Shown: positions 18,067-26,722, counted from the stretch's first letter. The stretch is 64,000 nt of DNA from Mesorhizobium sp. LNHC252B00 (GCF_000502955.1 NZ_AYWO01000006.1:8485-72484), one strand, 5' to 3'. Made by a program: numbers and translations. The notes: generated from the sequence alone by a model not told the origin.

Positions 18067-19110
18067 CTAGCCCAGAGGCCTGGAGTTATCGCGCGCACCT
18101 TGCTGGATGGCGGTCCGGGTTGCGGCATCCGCTCTGGCTGCTCGCGAAGATCGAAAACTGTTTGTCGCGAGCTGCCGGGCGCCGCGAGCGGCACGGCCGG
18201 CGGCCCATCGCGCGCCGGAATAGCGCACGGCATTCCTTCCGAAGTTTCTATAAGGGTTGTATGCGCCCACAGTGCTGAGATACCCGCCGCCATTCAGGAT
18301 CGAAGCAATCGAGGGTATCTGCATGAGAACGTAGATGCCGATGATCGTCACCAGCACCAAGGGCAGCACCAGCGACATTTTGCTGTCCATGGTCGCTCCG
18401 CCGGACGTGGCGGTGTTCAGCGCCGCATTGACGAGCGAGAAGTAGAAGCCGAGAAAGCCGTAGATGAGCACTTGCTGAATCATCAGAAAGGTGGTGAGCG
18501 AAAGGAAGCCTTCGCTCATGCGCGAGGACCAGCGGTAAAGCCAAAGGATGGTCCATATGGGCGCCAAGGCGAGCGTGATGAACAACATCACCTTGGCGGC
18601 GATGATCGCGGCCATGGCAAGCGCTGCGAAGATGATGGCCGACAGCAGAACCAGCAGCGACAGCAGCGCGCCAAAAATGTCATAGAAGGATCCGCTGTAG
18701 ACCTGATTGGCCACGTCTTGCGCCCCTTGGTAGAGGTTGTCGATCAGCGCTGGAATTGCCGCCTGATCGCTGAGCTGATTGCCTGTGGCTCGCGACACGG
18801 CGCCTACGATCACCTTTCCGACCTCATCTGGAATGCTTTGCACAAGCTGGTATATCGTCGCGGAAAATGTGCCCCATCCGGTCAGCAGCAGATAGATGAT
18901 GACGGCGCGGCCGAGGCGATAGGCCGCTTCGATTGGCGAAATCGACTCCCGCCCGCTCAGGATCGAATAGCCCCACCACGCGATATAGAGGGTGAGCATG
19001 AGGGTGAAGACGTTGCCCATCGCATTGCCCAACTGCATATAGACGGTGCGAACGAAGTCCTCGCCGATGTTGTCAATGCCACCGAGGATGCTTGCGGCGA
19101 GACCGTTCAT
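18067..19110 (-). CDS. virB6: VirB6 polytopic inner-membrane protein
   Basis: A 347-residue TrbL/VirB6 family protein with about six transmembrane helices, for example MLTLYIAWWGYSIL, FGALLSLLVLLSAIIF and VLPLVLVTIIGIYVLMQI. There is a central periplasmic loop and a basic C-terminal tail. It forms the inner-membrane part of the DNA path. ATG 19110 overlaps the upstream lipoprotein stop (ATGA). Confidence 0.9.
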   Translation of the reverse strand: MNGLAASILGGIDNIGEDFVRTVYMQLGNAMGNVFTLMLTLYIAWWGYSILSGRESISPIEAAYRLGRAVIIYLLLTGWGTFSATIYQLVQSIPDEVGKVIVGAVSRATGNQLSDQAAIPALIDNLYQGAQDVANQVYSGSFYDIFGALLSLLVLLSAIIFAALAMAAIIAAKVMLFITLALAPIWTILWLYRWSSRMSEGFLSLTTFLMIQQVLIYGFLGFYFSLVNAALNTATSGGATMDSKMSLVLPLVLVTIIGIYVLMQIPSIASILNGGGYLSTVGAYNPYRNFGRNAVRYSGARWAAGRAARGARQLATNSFRSSRAARADAATRTAIQQGARDNSRPLG

Positions 19111-19313
19111 GGATTCTCGTCAACGATGCTAGCGAACGGCGTTGAATTGACCGGCTTCAGCGCGCCGCATTCGTCGGCGTGGGCATACGCCAAAGGCCCG
19201 CACGGAACTTTCAGTTCACGATTTGCACATCCAAAAAGCACTGCGCCGAGCCCGATCGCAGCGCATATGCGCACCACTCGCCTCGACAAGTGCTTAGCCT
19301 CCGCTCTTGCCAA
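19107..19313 (-). CDS. Small T4SS lipoprotein (Eex- or VirB7-like)
   Basis: A 68-residue predicted lipoprotein. The signal sequence VRICAAIGLGAVLFGC gives a lipobox LFGC, and the mature peptide of about 40 residues contains two more Cys. It sits between virB5 and virB6. In pKM101-type operons the entry-exclusion lipoprotein occupies this slot, while VirB7 normally lies between virB6 and virB8, where no gene fits here. It could be Eex, a relocated VirB7, or both. The ATG start overlaps virB5 by 20 bases; a TTG inside would avoid that overlap. Confidence 0.7.
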   Translation of the reverse strand: MARAEAKHLSRRVVRICAAIGLGAVLFGCANRELKVPCGPLAYAHADECGALKPVNSTPFASIVDENP

Positions 19314-20028
19314 ATTCCGCGAACGGATTGACGTCGCGCGGTGTCATCATTTTCTGCACCTGGCTCTGGCGAAGAAGATCTCCCTTCAGCTTCTCATTCA
19401 GGGCCGCGACCGCACCGTTTTGGACGCCGATCAGTTCGTTGACCGCACGCGCGTTTTCCAGCTGCATTCGTGTGTTCTGGTCCACCGAACCCTTGACGTC
19501 CTGCGACTGCCCGATCTGCCCACTCGCGGACTGCAATGACTGTTGGCGCTGGGTGACGCCCTGCGAGGCCTGCGAGGTCAACGCGCTTAGCAGCGACGCC
19601 ACGTTGACGCTGCCGCCATAGGCGGTGTTGACGGCGCTCGTCTCCTTGCCGGCAATCTGCTGGAGCTGCTTCACCAGCTGCAGCCCATTGATGACGGCGC
19701 CGGCGATTTTCTGGATTTCGGGCGACAGGCCACCAAACGAAAGCGCACCGCCGTTCAGGATCGATCCGAACGACGGCGCCTGGGCGATCGACATATTGCC
19801 GCCGAGGCCCATTTGTCCGATCCCGAGCGAACCGTCACGACTGCCGCTGAGAGCCTGCAGGATCTCCTCGCTCTTTTTCAGAATATCCTTGTTGGAGTCC
19901 ATGATGGAGTTGGTGTTTTCCGCATTCTTGCGGGCTACATCGAGATTGGCGCCATCAATGACGGCAATCTGTGCATGGGCCGTGCTTGCCCAAAGCGCCA
20001 GACTGGCCGCAATCGCGAATTTCTTCAT
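19294..20028 (-). CDS. virB5: VirB5 minor pilin
   Basis: A 244-residue exported protein with signal peptide (IAASLALWASTAHA). Its mature N-terminus QIAVIDGANLDVARKNAEN and helical body are typical of VirB5/TraC, the pilus-tip adhesin-like subunit. A GAGG ribosome site precedes ATG 20028. The next gene upstream carries a similar mature N-terminus (QIAVIDDSNLDKR), which suggests duplication. Confidence 0.88.
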   Translation of the reverse strand: MKKFAIAASLALWASTAHAQIAVIDGANLDVARKNAENTNSIMDSNKDILKKSEEILQALSGSRDGSLGIGQMGLGGNMSIAQAPSFGSILNGGALSFGGLSPEIQKIAGAVINGLQLVKQLQQIAGKETSAVNTAYGGSVNVASLLSALTSQASQGVTQRQQSLQSASGQIGQSQDVKGSVDQNTRMQLENARAVNELIGVQNGAVAALNEKLKGDLLRQSQVQKMMTPRDVNPFAEFGKSGG

Positions 20029-20037
20029 GTGAGCCTC

Positions 20038-21195
20038 CTATTGCTGTAGAGAATCGATGACGCCGGCAGCGCCAGCAGGGTCGGTGGTAATGATCATCGA
20101 GCGGCTGTCGGCCGAGCTTGCCCCCGCGTTCTCAAGTGCGCATGGTAGCCACTGGCCGCGATCAATCTTAAGCCGTTCCAGTTCCGCGGGATTGCAAGAG
20201 AACGGGTTTGGAGAACCGCTCTTCGGTTCTTGCACCAGCTTGGCCGACTGCGATGCCTGAACGTTCTGCATCGACAGAAGTTGTGCCAGCAATGCCGTGA
20301 AGTCGCCCGCCTGGGCGAAGTACTGGTTGGTGACATCGGCGTTGATCCCACGAGCCGACGAGTTCAGCTCCCAAGCGTCCTTGTATTCGGTCACCTGGCC
20401 AACGTTGCCCGCCAGCGCGTCGATCGCCGCGTCGTTGGCGCCCATCTGCGATGAGCTTGCATCAAGGCCGCCAGCCGCCTTCCTGACCGTGCCCATGGCC
20501 GCGTTCTGGGCCGTGCCGCCTGCGCCGTCGGCCGTTACGAACGAGAATGGTGGCGGCGCAGCGGCCGGAGCCTTGCCGCTCGACACGTATTCGTTGAAGT
20601 AGCTGTTCCAACGGCCGACGCCGCCGGCCCACTGGTTTTGCTCGCCTGCGTTCGATCCGTTGTAGAAGGAGGCGAGACAGCCATAATTCGTCGCCCCGCA
20701 TTGCTTCACGCCCATTCCGAGATATTTGACGCCGCCTTCGACATTCTGCTCGTTCACGTCCCGGTCCAGTCCCATGGACTTGCCGGTGGCTTTGGTCAGC
20801 TGCATGACGCCTTTGACGCCGGTGTGGCTCCCGGCGCATGTGTCGAAGCGCGATTCCTGATAGGCGACGGAGAGCGCCAGGCCTTCGGGCACGCCGTATT
20901 TTTGCGCATAATAGCGGATCATCTTCACGTTGCCCGCGTCGCGCTGCAACGCGTCGGCCGGCGACCGGCGAAACATCTGTGAGCGGTATTTGTTCGAATA
21001 GGTGCAGACGACGCTTTTCTTCTTGTCGGTTTCGTCCTTCTTCGCTTCATCCGACGTCTTGCTGTGCTGCTCATCCTCTTGCCGCTTGTCGAGGTTAGAA
21101 TCGTCGATGACCGCGATCTGAGCGATAGCCACGCTCATACTTTCCGCCGTCGCGAGAGCCACGGCGAGACAAGCGCTGCTAAGCCGCTTCGTCAT
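20038..21195 (-). CDS. Exported lytic transglycosylase with VirB5-like ends
   Basis: A 385-residue secreted protein. After the signal peptide, the mature start QIAVIDDSNLDKRQED copies that of VirB5. Residues about 85-205 form a soluble-lytic-transglycosylase (SLT) domain with the catalytic Glu in VAYQESRFD, then GVKGVMQL and ASFYNGSNAG. The C-terminal 140 residues (YKDAWELNSSARGINAD and LLAQLLSMQNVQAS) resemble the helical region of VirB5-like proteins. It lies between virB4 and virB5 and overlaps the virB4 stop by 17 bases. It is the second peptidoglycan hydrolase of this T4SS besides VirB1. A specialised wall-opening pilus-assembly factor is inferred. Confidence 0.82.
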   Translation of the reverse strand: MTKRLSSACLAVALATAESMSVAIAQIAVIDDSNLDKRQEDEQHSKTSDEAKKDETDKKKSVVCTYSNKYRSQMFRRSPADALQRDAGNVKMIRYYAQKYGVPEGLALSVAYQESRFDTCAGSHTGVKGVMQLTKATGKSMGLDRDVNEQNVEGGVKYLGMGVKQCGATNYGCLASFYNGSNAGEQNQWAGGVGRWNSYFNEYVSSGKAPAAAPPPFSFVTADGAGGTAQNAAMGTVRKAAGGLDASSSQMGANDAAIDALAGNVGQVTEYKDAWELNSSARGINADVTNQYFAQAGDFTALLAQLLSMQNVQASQSAKLVQEPKSGSPNPFSCNPAELERLKIDRGQWLPCALENAGASSADSRSMIITTDPAGAAGVIDSLQQ

Positions 21196-23581
21196 GCTCG
21201 TTCTCCCAACCGCAGAAGTATGGCAGCCACATCTCCGGCTCGTCGCCGAAGGTCTCCCGGAGCCGTGCGCATTCCTTGCTGTTGGCTTCGTTCGAGGACA
21301 GGACCTTGATCAGATCGGGCATCGCCGACAAATCGAGCTTGGCTACGATCGAGTCGCTGTCGTGCTTGACGAGGAAGGTGCGTGTTTCCTTCGCGGTCCG
21401 GCGCACGAACTCGAATTCCTTCGCTGTCAGCGAGAAGCGCTCCATGTAGGACTCCTTGCTCGCCTTCGGGTTGGGGAAGAAAATGTTGGTCTTCGTTTGC
21501 TCGATCAGCGACGACGAGATGGAGGAACTGACGACGTCTTCCGCTGTCTGCGTGCCAAAGCCGACAACGCCGTTGCGGCGACGAATGGTCTTCAGTGTCT
21601 CGTTGATGAAAGCGGCGAAAACCTCGTCGTCCAACAGCTTCCAGCCTTCATCGAGGAAGAGCATGATCGGCGAGCCGTCGATGACGTCCTCAAGACGATG
21701 GAAGATGTAGAGCAAGGCCGCCGAGCGCAGCTTTCTGTCGCCCAGGATCTTGGTCATGTCGAACCCGACCACCGGTTTCGAGAAATCGATGAGATCGACG
21801 GGATTGTTGAAAAGCCAGCCCTTGTCCTTCGGGTCGAGCCAAGGCTGTATCCGCGCGGCCAGATCGTTCATGCCGGGCATGAGGGAGCCCCGAAGCACTT
21901 CCGGCAGCAGGTCGAAGGTTCGCTGTTCGCGCGAAATCTTGTAGATCATGTCGACGGCGGCGTTGATGACGCGCATCTCCGCCACGTCCAGCGTGCCGCC
22001 TTCCGGCGTCAGAATATAAATGAGCAAATCTTCCAGGAAAGAACGGTTTTCTGCCGTGTCCTCGAGCTGCAATGGCGCGAACCCGGTCGGCTGAGAAGGC
22101 TCCATCACCTCGTAGCGACCGCCCAGCGCCCGAACAAAAATTTCAGCGCCGCGCATGTAGTCGAAATAGACACATCGCGGCCGCGGCATGATGCGCATGG
22201 CCTGCGCCATCAGGAACGACAGCACCACGGTCTTGCCCGAGCCGGTCGGGCCGAACACCGTGAAGTGGCCGACATCGTGAACGTGGAAATTGAAATAATA
22301 GGCCGTCTGGCTGGTCGTTTCGAGCAACGCGATGGGCCGTTTCCAATGCAGCCGCTCACGTTGGCCGGAGGGGAAATTGTGTCCGGAGAAAAGACCGGCG
22401 AAGTTAAGCGACGAGATCAACGCACGTCGCGCGATGTAGCTGAAATTTCCCGGCAACTGCGCCCAGAAGGCCAGTTCCGTATTCAGTGTCTCGCGAACCG
22501 GCACGATCGACATGCGCGAAAGCTCGGCCGTGATATCGGATAGCGCACGATTGAGCCCAGTCATGTCCGGTGCCAGGGCCATGACGCTCATATGATGTTG
22601 TCCGAAGACGACTTCGCCGCCGGCCAGCTTGTCGGCACCGTCGTGGACGGACTCCTCGACCGTCGTGCCCGCCTCGTCGGAACCCTCGACCTGGTTCGCG
22701 ATGGTGTTGATCCTGCGCATCGCGGTTACCCGGTCTTCGATGGCAAAACTCTGCGTCAGGACAAACTCGTGTGGCAGGCGCAAGAGACCGTCCAATGAGC
22801 CCGGCGCGGTGAACGGTGGATATTCCTTGATCGACACCATGGCGCCGAGTTTGCCGGCGTCCGGCCCGCGAAGTTCCAGCGCGGATTTGCCGAAAAACAG
22901 CTGTCGTGTCGCCAGCACATCACCAAGGGACATGCGCGGCAAAGGCATTTCCACGTCGCGGCCGCCGGCGAGGATCTTCGCCAAAAATTCCGCAGGCTCG
23001 GAAAAGAAGCTGTTGCGGCGCTTCACGACACCGAGAAGACGCGCACCATAAGCGGTAAAATCCTTGACGACGCCGTCGAGAACGTCACGCAATTCGGCCA
23101 TCGCCTCTTCGCGGGTTTCTTCGCCTGCGGTACTTATGCGAAACGCATTGAGCGCCTTGTCCACCCAGCCGACGCGACCGACCATCGGTCGGCGTATGAT
23201 CGCCAGATACGCCTCGTTGACGAATAGGTTTTTCGCCCCGAGCTCATCCATGTAGCGGGCGTCGAGCTCGGCCACGAAAGGATTGTCAAAGTCGCCTTCG
23301 ATCTCCGGCGTCACGTGGCGGCGAATGATCGTTGTGTAGACCGCAAAGCGAGACGTCGAGAGATTGCGGAACGTAGTGTTGCGGTTGAACATGCGGCTGT
23401 TCAACTCGGCCTGGTCCATCGTCTGGAACGGCAGGCCACTAAGCTGGATTACGCCGACAAGAAATCCGCTCTTCGTCACGATCAGATTGTCATCGGTATG
23501 GCGAAGGTAGGGGATGTGCATCGCCGCGGGCTTTTCGCGGCGGCGCTCACGGCCAAATTTGAGGTCGGCATCGAGGCTCAT
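21179..23581 (-). CDS. virB4: VirB4 T4SS ATPase
   Basis: An 800-residue CagE/TrbE/VirB4 ATPase. It has an N-terminal membrane-proximal domain (HIPYLRHTDDNLIVTKSGFL), Walker A GPTGSGKTVV (about 443-452) and Walker B IMLFLDEGWKLLDDE. ATG 23581 is chosen because it overlaps the virB3 stop (ATGA); the frame extends upstream only through virB3. It energises pilus assembly at the inner membrane. Full length. Confidence 0.95.
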   Translation of the reverse strand: MSLDADLKFGRERRREKPAAMHIPYLRHTDDNLIVTKSGFLVGVIQLSGLPFQTMDQAELNSRMFNRNTTFRNLSTSRFAVYTTIIRRHVTPEIEGDFDNPFVAELDARYMDELGAKNLFVNEAYLAIIRRPMVGRVGWVDKALNAFRISTAGEETREEAMAELRDVLDGVVKDFTAYGARLLGVVKRRNSFFSEPAEFLAKILAGGRDVEMPLPRMSLGDVLATRQLFFGKSALELRGPDAGKLGAMVSIKEYPPFTAPGSLDGLLRLPHEFVLTQSFAIEDRVTAMRRINTIANQVEGSDEAGTTVEESVHDGADKLAGGEVVFGQHHMSVMALAPDMTGLNRALSDITAELSRMSIVPVRETLNTELAFWAQLPGNFSYIARRALISSLNFAGLFSGHNFPSGQRERLHWKRPIALLETTSQTAYYFNFHVHDVGHFTVFGPTGSGKTVVLSFLMAQAMRIMPRPRCVYFDYMRGAEIFVRALGGRYEVMEPSQPTGFAPLQLEDTAENRSFLEDLLIYILTPEGGTLDVAEMRVINAAVDMIYKISREQRTFDLLPEVLRGSLMPGMNDLAARIQPWLDPKDKGWLFNNPVDLIDFSKPVVGFDMTKILGDRKLRSAALLYIFHRLEDVIDGSPIMLFLDEGWKLLDDEVFAAFINETLKTIRRRNGVVGFGTQTAEDVVSSSISSSLIEQTKTNIFFPNPKASKESYMERFSLTAKEFEFVRRTAKETRTFLVKHDSDSIVAKLDLSAMPDLIKVLSSNEANSKECARLRETFGDEPEMWLPYFCGWENEHDEAA

Positions 23582-23871
23582 GGCGAATAGCTCCTCGCGC
23601 CCCAGAAAGTAAGGTTCGCCACCGCTCCGCGTTTGGAGACGCGCCGCTCGAAAATGTGGAACATGTAGGGATCGCGCTGGCACAGATATGCGCTGACCAG
23701 ATGCACCACCCCGAACACGCCAAGGCCGAGCATGAAGCTGCTGGTGGCAATAAAGCCGATCACCGCCAGAATGCCGTTCAGCGCGAACACCTCGTAGCGC
23801 ACCCCCCATTTCATCGGGGGACGTGTCAGTGGCAGGCTGACCGGCTCGACATAGACTTCCTCGTCATCCAT
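23578..23871 (-). CDS. virB3: VirB3 inner-membrane protein
   Basis: A 97-residue small T4SS protein with two adjacent hydrophobic segments (VFALNGILAVIGFIATSSFML and LGVFGVVHLVSAYL) and the family ending DPYMFHIFERRV. It assists VirB2 insertion and VirB4 docking. It starts 3 bases after the virB2 stop and overlaps virB4 by 4 bases. Confidence 0.92.
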   Translation of the reverse strand: MDDEEVYVEPVSLPLTRPPMKWGVRYEVFALNGILAVIGFIATSSFMLGLGVFGVVHLVSAYLCQRDPYMFHIFERRVSKRGAVANLTFWGARSYSP

Positions 23872-23874
23872 GCC

Positions 23875-24189
23875 TCAGCTGCCTCCCGCGGTCGCGCGAA
23901 CCGCATCCACCAGCTGCGCAGCGCCGAAGATCAGAGCGATGCCAATGATGATGGAGAAAGCCATCATCCACGCCAGCCGGCCCGTCATGGCGAGGAAGCC
24001 GAGAAAACAGACCGCGATAATGGCGAATGAGCGCGCTATGTCGCCCTGCAGAACTCCAACGAACCACTGGAGCACATTTTCAACTGGTGCCGCCGACTGG
24101 GCATACGCAGTAGCTGGCGCGAGAGCTATTCCGACCGCCGAGGCCAAGGCCAGTTTCAGCGCAAATTTGCCCGCTTTCCTGTATTCCAC
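23875..24189 (-). CDS. virB2: VirB2 major pilin
   Basis: A pilin precursor of 104 residues. The GTG at 24189 is chosen because GAAAGGAG lies 7 bases upstream and it begins after the virB1 stop; an upstream ATG frame would overlap virB1. There is a long signal segment with cleavage near TAYAQS, then two hydrophobic helices (FAIIAVCFLGFLAMTG and MMAFSIIIGIALIFGAA) separated by the short loop typical of VirB2. Confidence 0.9.
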   Translation of the reverse strand: MEYRKAGKFALKLALASAVGIALAPATAYAQSAAPVENVLQWFVGVLQGDIARSFAIIAVCFLGFLAMTGRLAWMMAFSIIIGIALIFGAAQLVDAVRATAGGS

Positions 24190-24202
24190 CCCTTGGCTCC
24201 TT

Positions 24203-24856
24203 TCAGTTGCCGAGATCCATGACATGACCATCCTGCCAAGCGTCCTCGCTTGCTGGCGGTGCGGCCGCGAGCGTTTCGGATTTGGTCAGGGCGGACTTCT
24301 TCACCACACCGCCGAACTTCCAGCGGTTGAGTATTTTCACGATGTATTCCGCCGTCTCCGGATTCACCGGAATGCCCTGCGACTTGTAGACGCTGTTGGG
24401 CCCGGCGTTGTATGCCGCCAGCATCAGAAGCGGATCCCCGAATTCTCCATAGAGTGATTTGAGATAGCGAAGGCCAGCCCGGACATTTGCGTGTGTATCG
24501 CAACGATCGCTGACCCCTAGATCGGCCGCCGTGCCTGGCATCAGCTGCATGATTCCCAGCGCTCCGGTCTTGGAAGGACCCTGACTGGCGCCGAGATCGC
24601 TTTCGGCCCATGCAATCGCCTCGGCCAGATCGGTGTCGAACCCTTCGTCTTGCGCGATTGAACGCACAAGTCGGGAGACGTCAGCGCGATTTCCGGTCTT
24701 ACACGCCCCCGGCCTTTGCGCCCCGACTCCGGAAAGGGCTTGCGCCGGTGTTGCGAAGGCGATTGCTACGCGGTCTGATGCCAGGTCCCGGCCATGCGCT
24801 TCCAACGGCATCATGGCGCCAAAGAGAGTGAGCAGGGGAGCGAATCGAGTGTTCAT
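24203..24856 (-). CDS. virB1: VirB1 lytic transglycosylase
   Basis: A 217-residue exported SLT-family enzyme that opens peptidoglycan for channel assembly. The catalytic Glu is in EAIAWAESDLGAS, followed by GALGIMQLMPGTA and LLMLAAYNAGPN. ATG 24856 is chosen over an in-frame GTG at 24877, which lies inside the regulatory motif. It is the first gene of the virB operon, divergent from 24944. A Pro/Ala-rich C-terminal tail follows the enzyme domain. Confidence 0.93.
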   Translation of the reverse strand: MNTRFAPLLTLFGAMMPLEAHGRDLASDRVAIAFATPAQALSGVGAQRPGACKTGNRADVSRLVRSIAQDEGFDTDLAEAIAWAESDLGASQGPSKTGALGIMQLMPGTAADLGVSDRCDTHANVRAGLRYLKSLYGEFGDPLLMLAAYNAGPNSVYKSQGIPVNPETAEYIVKILNRWKFGGVVKKSALTKSETLAAAPPASEDAWQDGHVMDLGN

Positions 24857-24870
24857 AGTGTCGCCTAAAT

Positions 24871-24914
24871 TTAACACTTTACTATGGCTACACGCAGCCC
24901 TAGTAAAGTGTCAA
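24871..24914. promoter_or_regulatory. T4SS regulon motifs, copies B and C (inverted pair)
   Basis: TTAACACTTTACTA (24871-24884) and TAGTAAAGTGTCAA (24901-24914) form an inverted pair with a 16-base spacer between virB1 (minus) and the plus-strand gene at 24944. Each copy reads TAGTAAAGTGT(C/T)AA toward the nearer gene, 14 bases before the virB1 ATG and 29 bases before ATG 24944. TTGACA-like hexamers within the motif could also serve as -35 elements. A divergent promoter/operator is inferred. Confidence 0.65.
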
Positions 24915-24943
24915 CACGATATCGATCGCAAGGACGGATTTCG

Positions 24944-25546
24944 ATGAAACAGACTGCCCTTTGTACGGTCTTGCTGCTCCAGGGCACCGTGGCTTATGCT
25001 GCCGGCGCCGACGCCCCGAGCGCCTTCGCGCAACCCTCAGAGCACTACCTGCTCCAGTTTGCCAAGCCGGACGAGAAGGTGTTCGTCTATGAACGCTACG
25101 ATGCAAAAGGCGCGCTCTTTCAGCGCGATGCGGCGACCCTCATCTCGCCGGTCAAGGTGCCGTCGGCGACCGAGCGCGTCATCAACGGCGTGACGTACCG
25201 GCTGCGCGGCCTTGCGGCCTGCCCCAAACCGAAGATTGCGTACAAGACGCAGCAATGGGACTGCACGAAGGCCGCGCAGGACTTTGAAGAGGTAATCTAC
25301 AACGATCGTGCGTCTGTCGTGCTTTGCAAAACACTTGTGCTGCAAAGCAGGAAGGGTGAACCCGATGCTGTGTCGTGCTTCTCGCTCGTGGGTGCGGGCA
25401 ACGCAAACGACCCGTACAACGTCGCCTACGACGATGACGAAATGGTTTTTTTCGACATGGCGGCGATCGGACGCAACAAGGACGGCAAGTCGCTGCGCCC
25501 CGATCTAGAGCATTCGGCCGACCTCGGTGGTCAGTTCCAGGAATGA
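24944..25546 (+). CDS. Exported conjugation-associated protein, function unknown
   Basis: A 200-residue protein with signal peptide (ALCTVLLLQGTVAYA) starting at ATG 24944 after AAGGA. The mature domain has several Cys (LAACPKPK, QWDCTKA, VVLCKTL, VSCFSL) suited to periplasmic disulfides, and a C-terminal acidic segment. No family was recognised. It is the first gene of a three-gene unit (stop/start overlap ATGA at 25543) divergent from virB1 and shares the conserved motif, so a role in conjugation is inferred. Confidence 0.75.
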   Translation: MKQTALCTVLLLQGTVAYAAGADAPSAFAQPSEHYLLQFAKPDEKVFVYERYDAKGALFQRDAATLISPVKVPSATERVINGVTYRLRGLAACPKPKIAYKTQQWDCTKAAQDFEEVIYNDRASVVLCKTLVLQSRKGEPDAVSCFSLVGAGNANDPYNVAYDDDEMVFFDMAAIGRNKDGKSLRPDLEHSADLGGQFQE

Positions 25547-26091
25547 AACAGGCGAGCTTTGCAGTGCTGGCCGCATTTGGTTTGTGCGCATCGGCACATG
25601 CCCAGGATGCATCCGAGTCTGCCGTGCCAACGCCCCTCGCGGTATCGAAATCGGCTCAACTGCTGACGGGAGATACCTGGCGTGACGGAGACCACCTTTT
25701 CCGCCTCTATGGCGTCCAGTCATGTCTTCGAGGGACGTCAGCCGAAGAGCCAAATGGGAACAAAATCGATTGCGGAAACACCTCGCTGGCGCACCTTGCT
25801 GCGCTGTTCGATAGCGCGGCGGTTACATGCCAGCCAATCGGCTACGCCTTCGACAAGGCGGTTTTTGTCGTGTGCGGTGCGCAGCTCAATGGCGAAACAA
25901 TCGACGTCGGCACCGCGCTGATAGCGACCGGATACGCGTTTGCCGCAACGACAGCAAAGGGCAAAGCCGTCAATGAGAACTACCTCGTCGCGGAAATCAA
26001 CGCGAAGATGAAACGTGCAGGTTTGTGGGGCACGACGTTTCAACATCCTGTGCAGCTGCTGCTGAGCCAAGGGTTGGAGAGACAAGAATGA
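25543..26091 (+). CDS. Exported thermonuclease-fold (SNase-like) protein
   Basis: A 182-residue protein with signal peptide (FAVLAAFGLCASAHA) and an OB-fold like staphylococcal nuclease: GDTWRDGDHLFRLYGVQS, a central Cys-rich strand, and the C-terminal NENYLVAEINAKMKRAGLWG helix typical of the family. The catalytic Asp/Glu of the usual RLxGIDxPE motif are absent (RLYGVQSCLRG), so nuclease activity is doubtful. It overlaps both neighbours by ATGA. A periplasmic structural or binding role in transfer is inferred. Confidence 0.7.
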   Translation: MKQASFAVLAAFGLCASAHAQDASESAVPTPLAVSKSAQLLTGDTWRDGDHLFRLYGVQSCLRGTSAEEPNGNKIDCGNTSLAHLAALFDSAAVTCQPIGYAFDKAVFVVCGAQLNGETIDVGTALIATGYAFAATTAKGKAVNENYLVAEINAKMKRAGLWGTTFQHPVQLLLSQGLERQE

Positions 26092-26252
26092 AGCAAGACG
26101 ATGAGGCGCACAGATATTACTATCCCGTCGAAGGACGCGGTGACGGTGCTATTGGTGGAGCCGCTGCATTCATCGCGATCATCTTGGTGCCGGCAGGACT
26201 CTTTGCGGCCTGGAATACTGTGGTCTCATGGATTTCAGCGCTTTTCTCTTAG
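26088..26252 (+). CDS. Small single-helix membrane protein
   Basis: A 54-residue peptide starting in the ATGA overlap with the SNase-like gene. The hydrophilic N-terminus (KQDDEAHRYYYPVEGRG) is followed by one long transmembrane helix (GGAAAFIAIILVPAGLFAA). Translational coupling supports its reality. Function unknown; probably an inner-membrane partner of the two exported proteins upstream. Confidence 0.6.
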   Translation: MKQDDEAHRYYYPVEGRGDGAIGGAAAFIAIILVPAGLFAAWNTVVSWISALFS

Positions 26253-26593
26253 GACTGCAGTTTCGTGAAAGAATCGAGCAACGCGCGCAAATCGTCGACA
26301 TCAATCTCGCACCAGCCATGGGCCGTCAGCCGTTGGAAGTGGGCAGCCTTCATTTTCATTTCCGCGATAGTGATTACCGGGGCAATCGCAGCACGCCTTC
26401 GCAGTGCGGCCTCCTCCGCCATGACCGCGTCCAGCCTCTGACCCAGCAAGATCGCGTCCGTACCCTCGGCCTCCATTGCTCGCTTGCCCAGACGTTCAAG
26501 CTCTGCAATGCTCCGACGATGTTCCGCAATCAGTTTCGCGACGCCTTCAGCCGCTACCACCTGTCCGTTGCTACAGACCAATTGAATAGACAT
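26249..26593 (-). CDS. Hypothetical protein of the conjugation region
   Basis: A 114-residue protein starting MSIQLVCSNGQVVAAEG at ATG 26593, with GTGGAG about 8 bases upstream; the frame continues upstream without a better start. It is mostly helical, with heptad-like Ala/Glu/Arg stretches (LIAEHRRSIAELERLGKRAM) suggesting a coiled coil. It is convergent with the small membrane gene and overlaps its stop by 4 bases. No family recognised. Confidence 0.55.
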   Translation of the reverse strand: MSIQLVCSNGQVVAAEGVAKLIAEHRRSIAELERLGKRAMEAEGTDAILLGQRLDAVMAEEAALRRRAAIAPVITIAEMKMKAAHFQRLTAHGWCEIDVDDLRALLDSFTKLQS

Positions 26594-26722
26594 CGACCGG
26601 CTCCACGTAACTGACTTGGGGGGCGAGAAAATATCCCTCTGCTTCTCGGGCTCCCGAAGCCCTGGCTTCCCCTGCCTTTCGCTCATGCGAGCACACTCCG
26701 CCCTGCCATCAGACAAAACGTT

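Noticed and set aside
18000-18293. Possible virB7-like frame between virB6 and virB8
   Set aside because: It lies inside the virB6 coding end in another frame and has no lipobox.
17875-19539. Long plus-strand open frame across virB6
   Set aside because: Opposes virB5, virB6 and virB8, all clearly recognisable; no family features.
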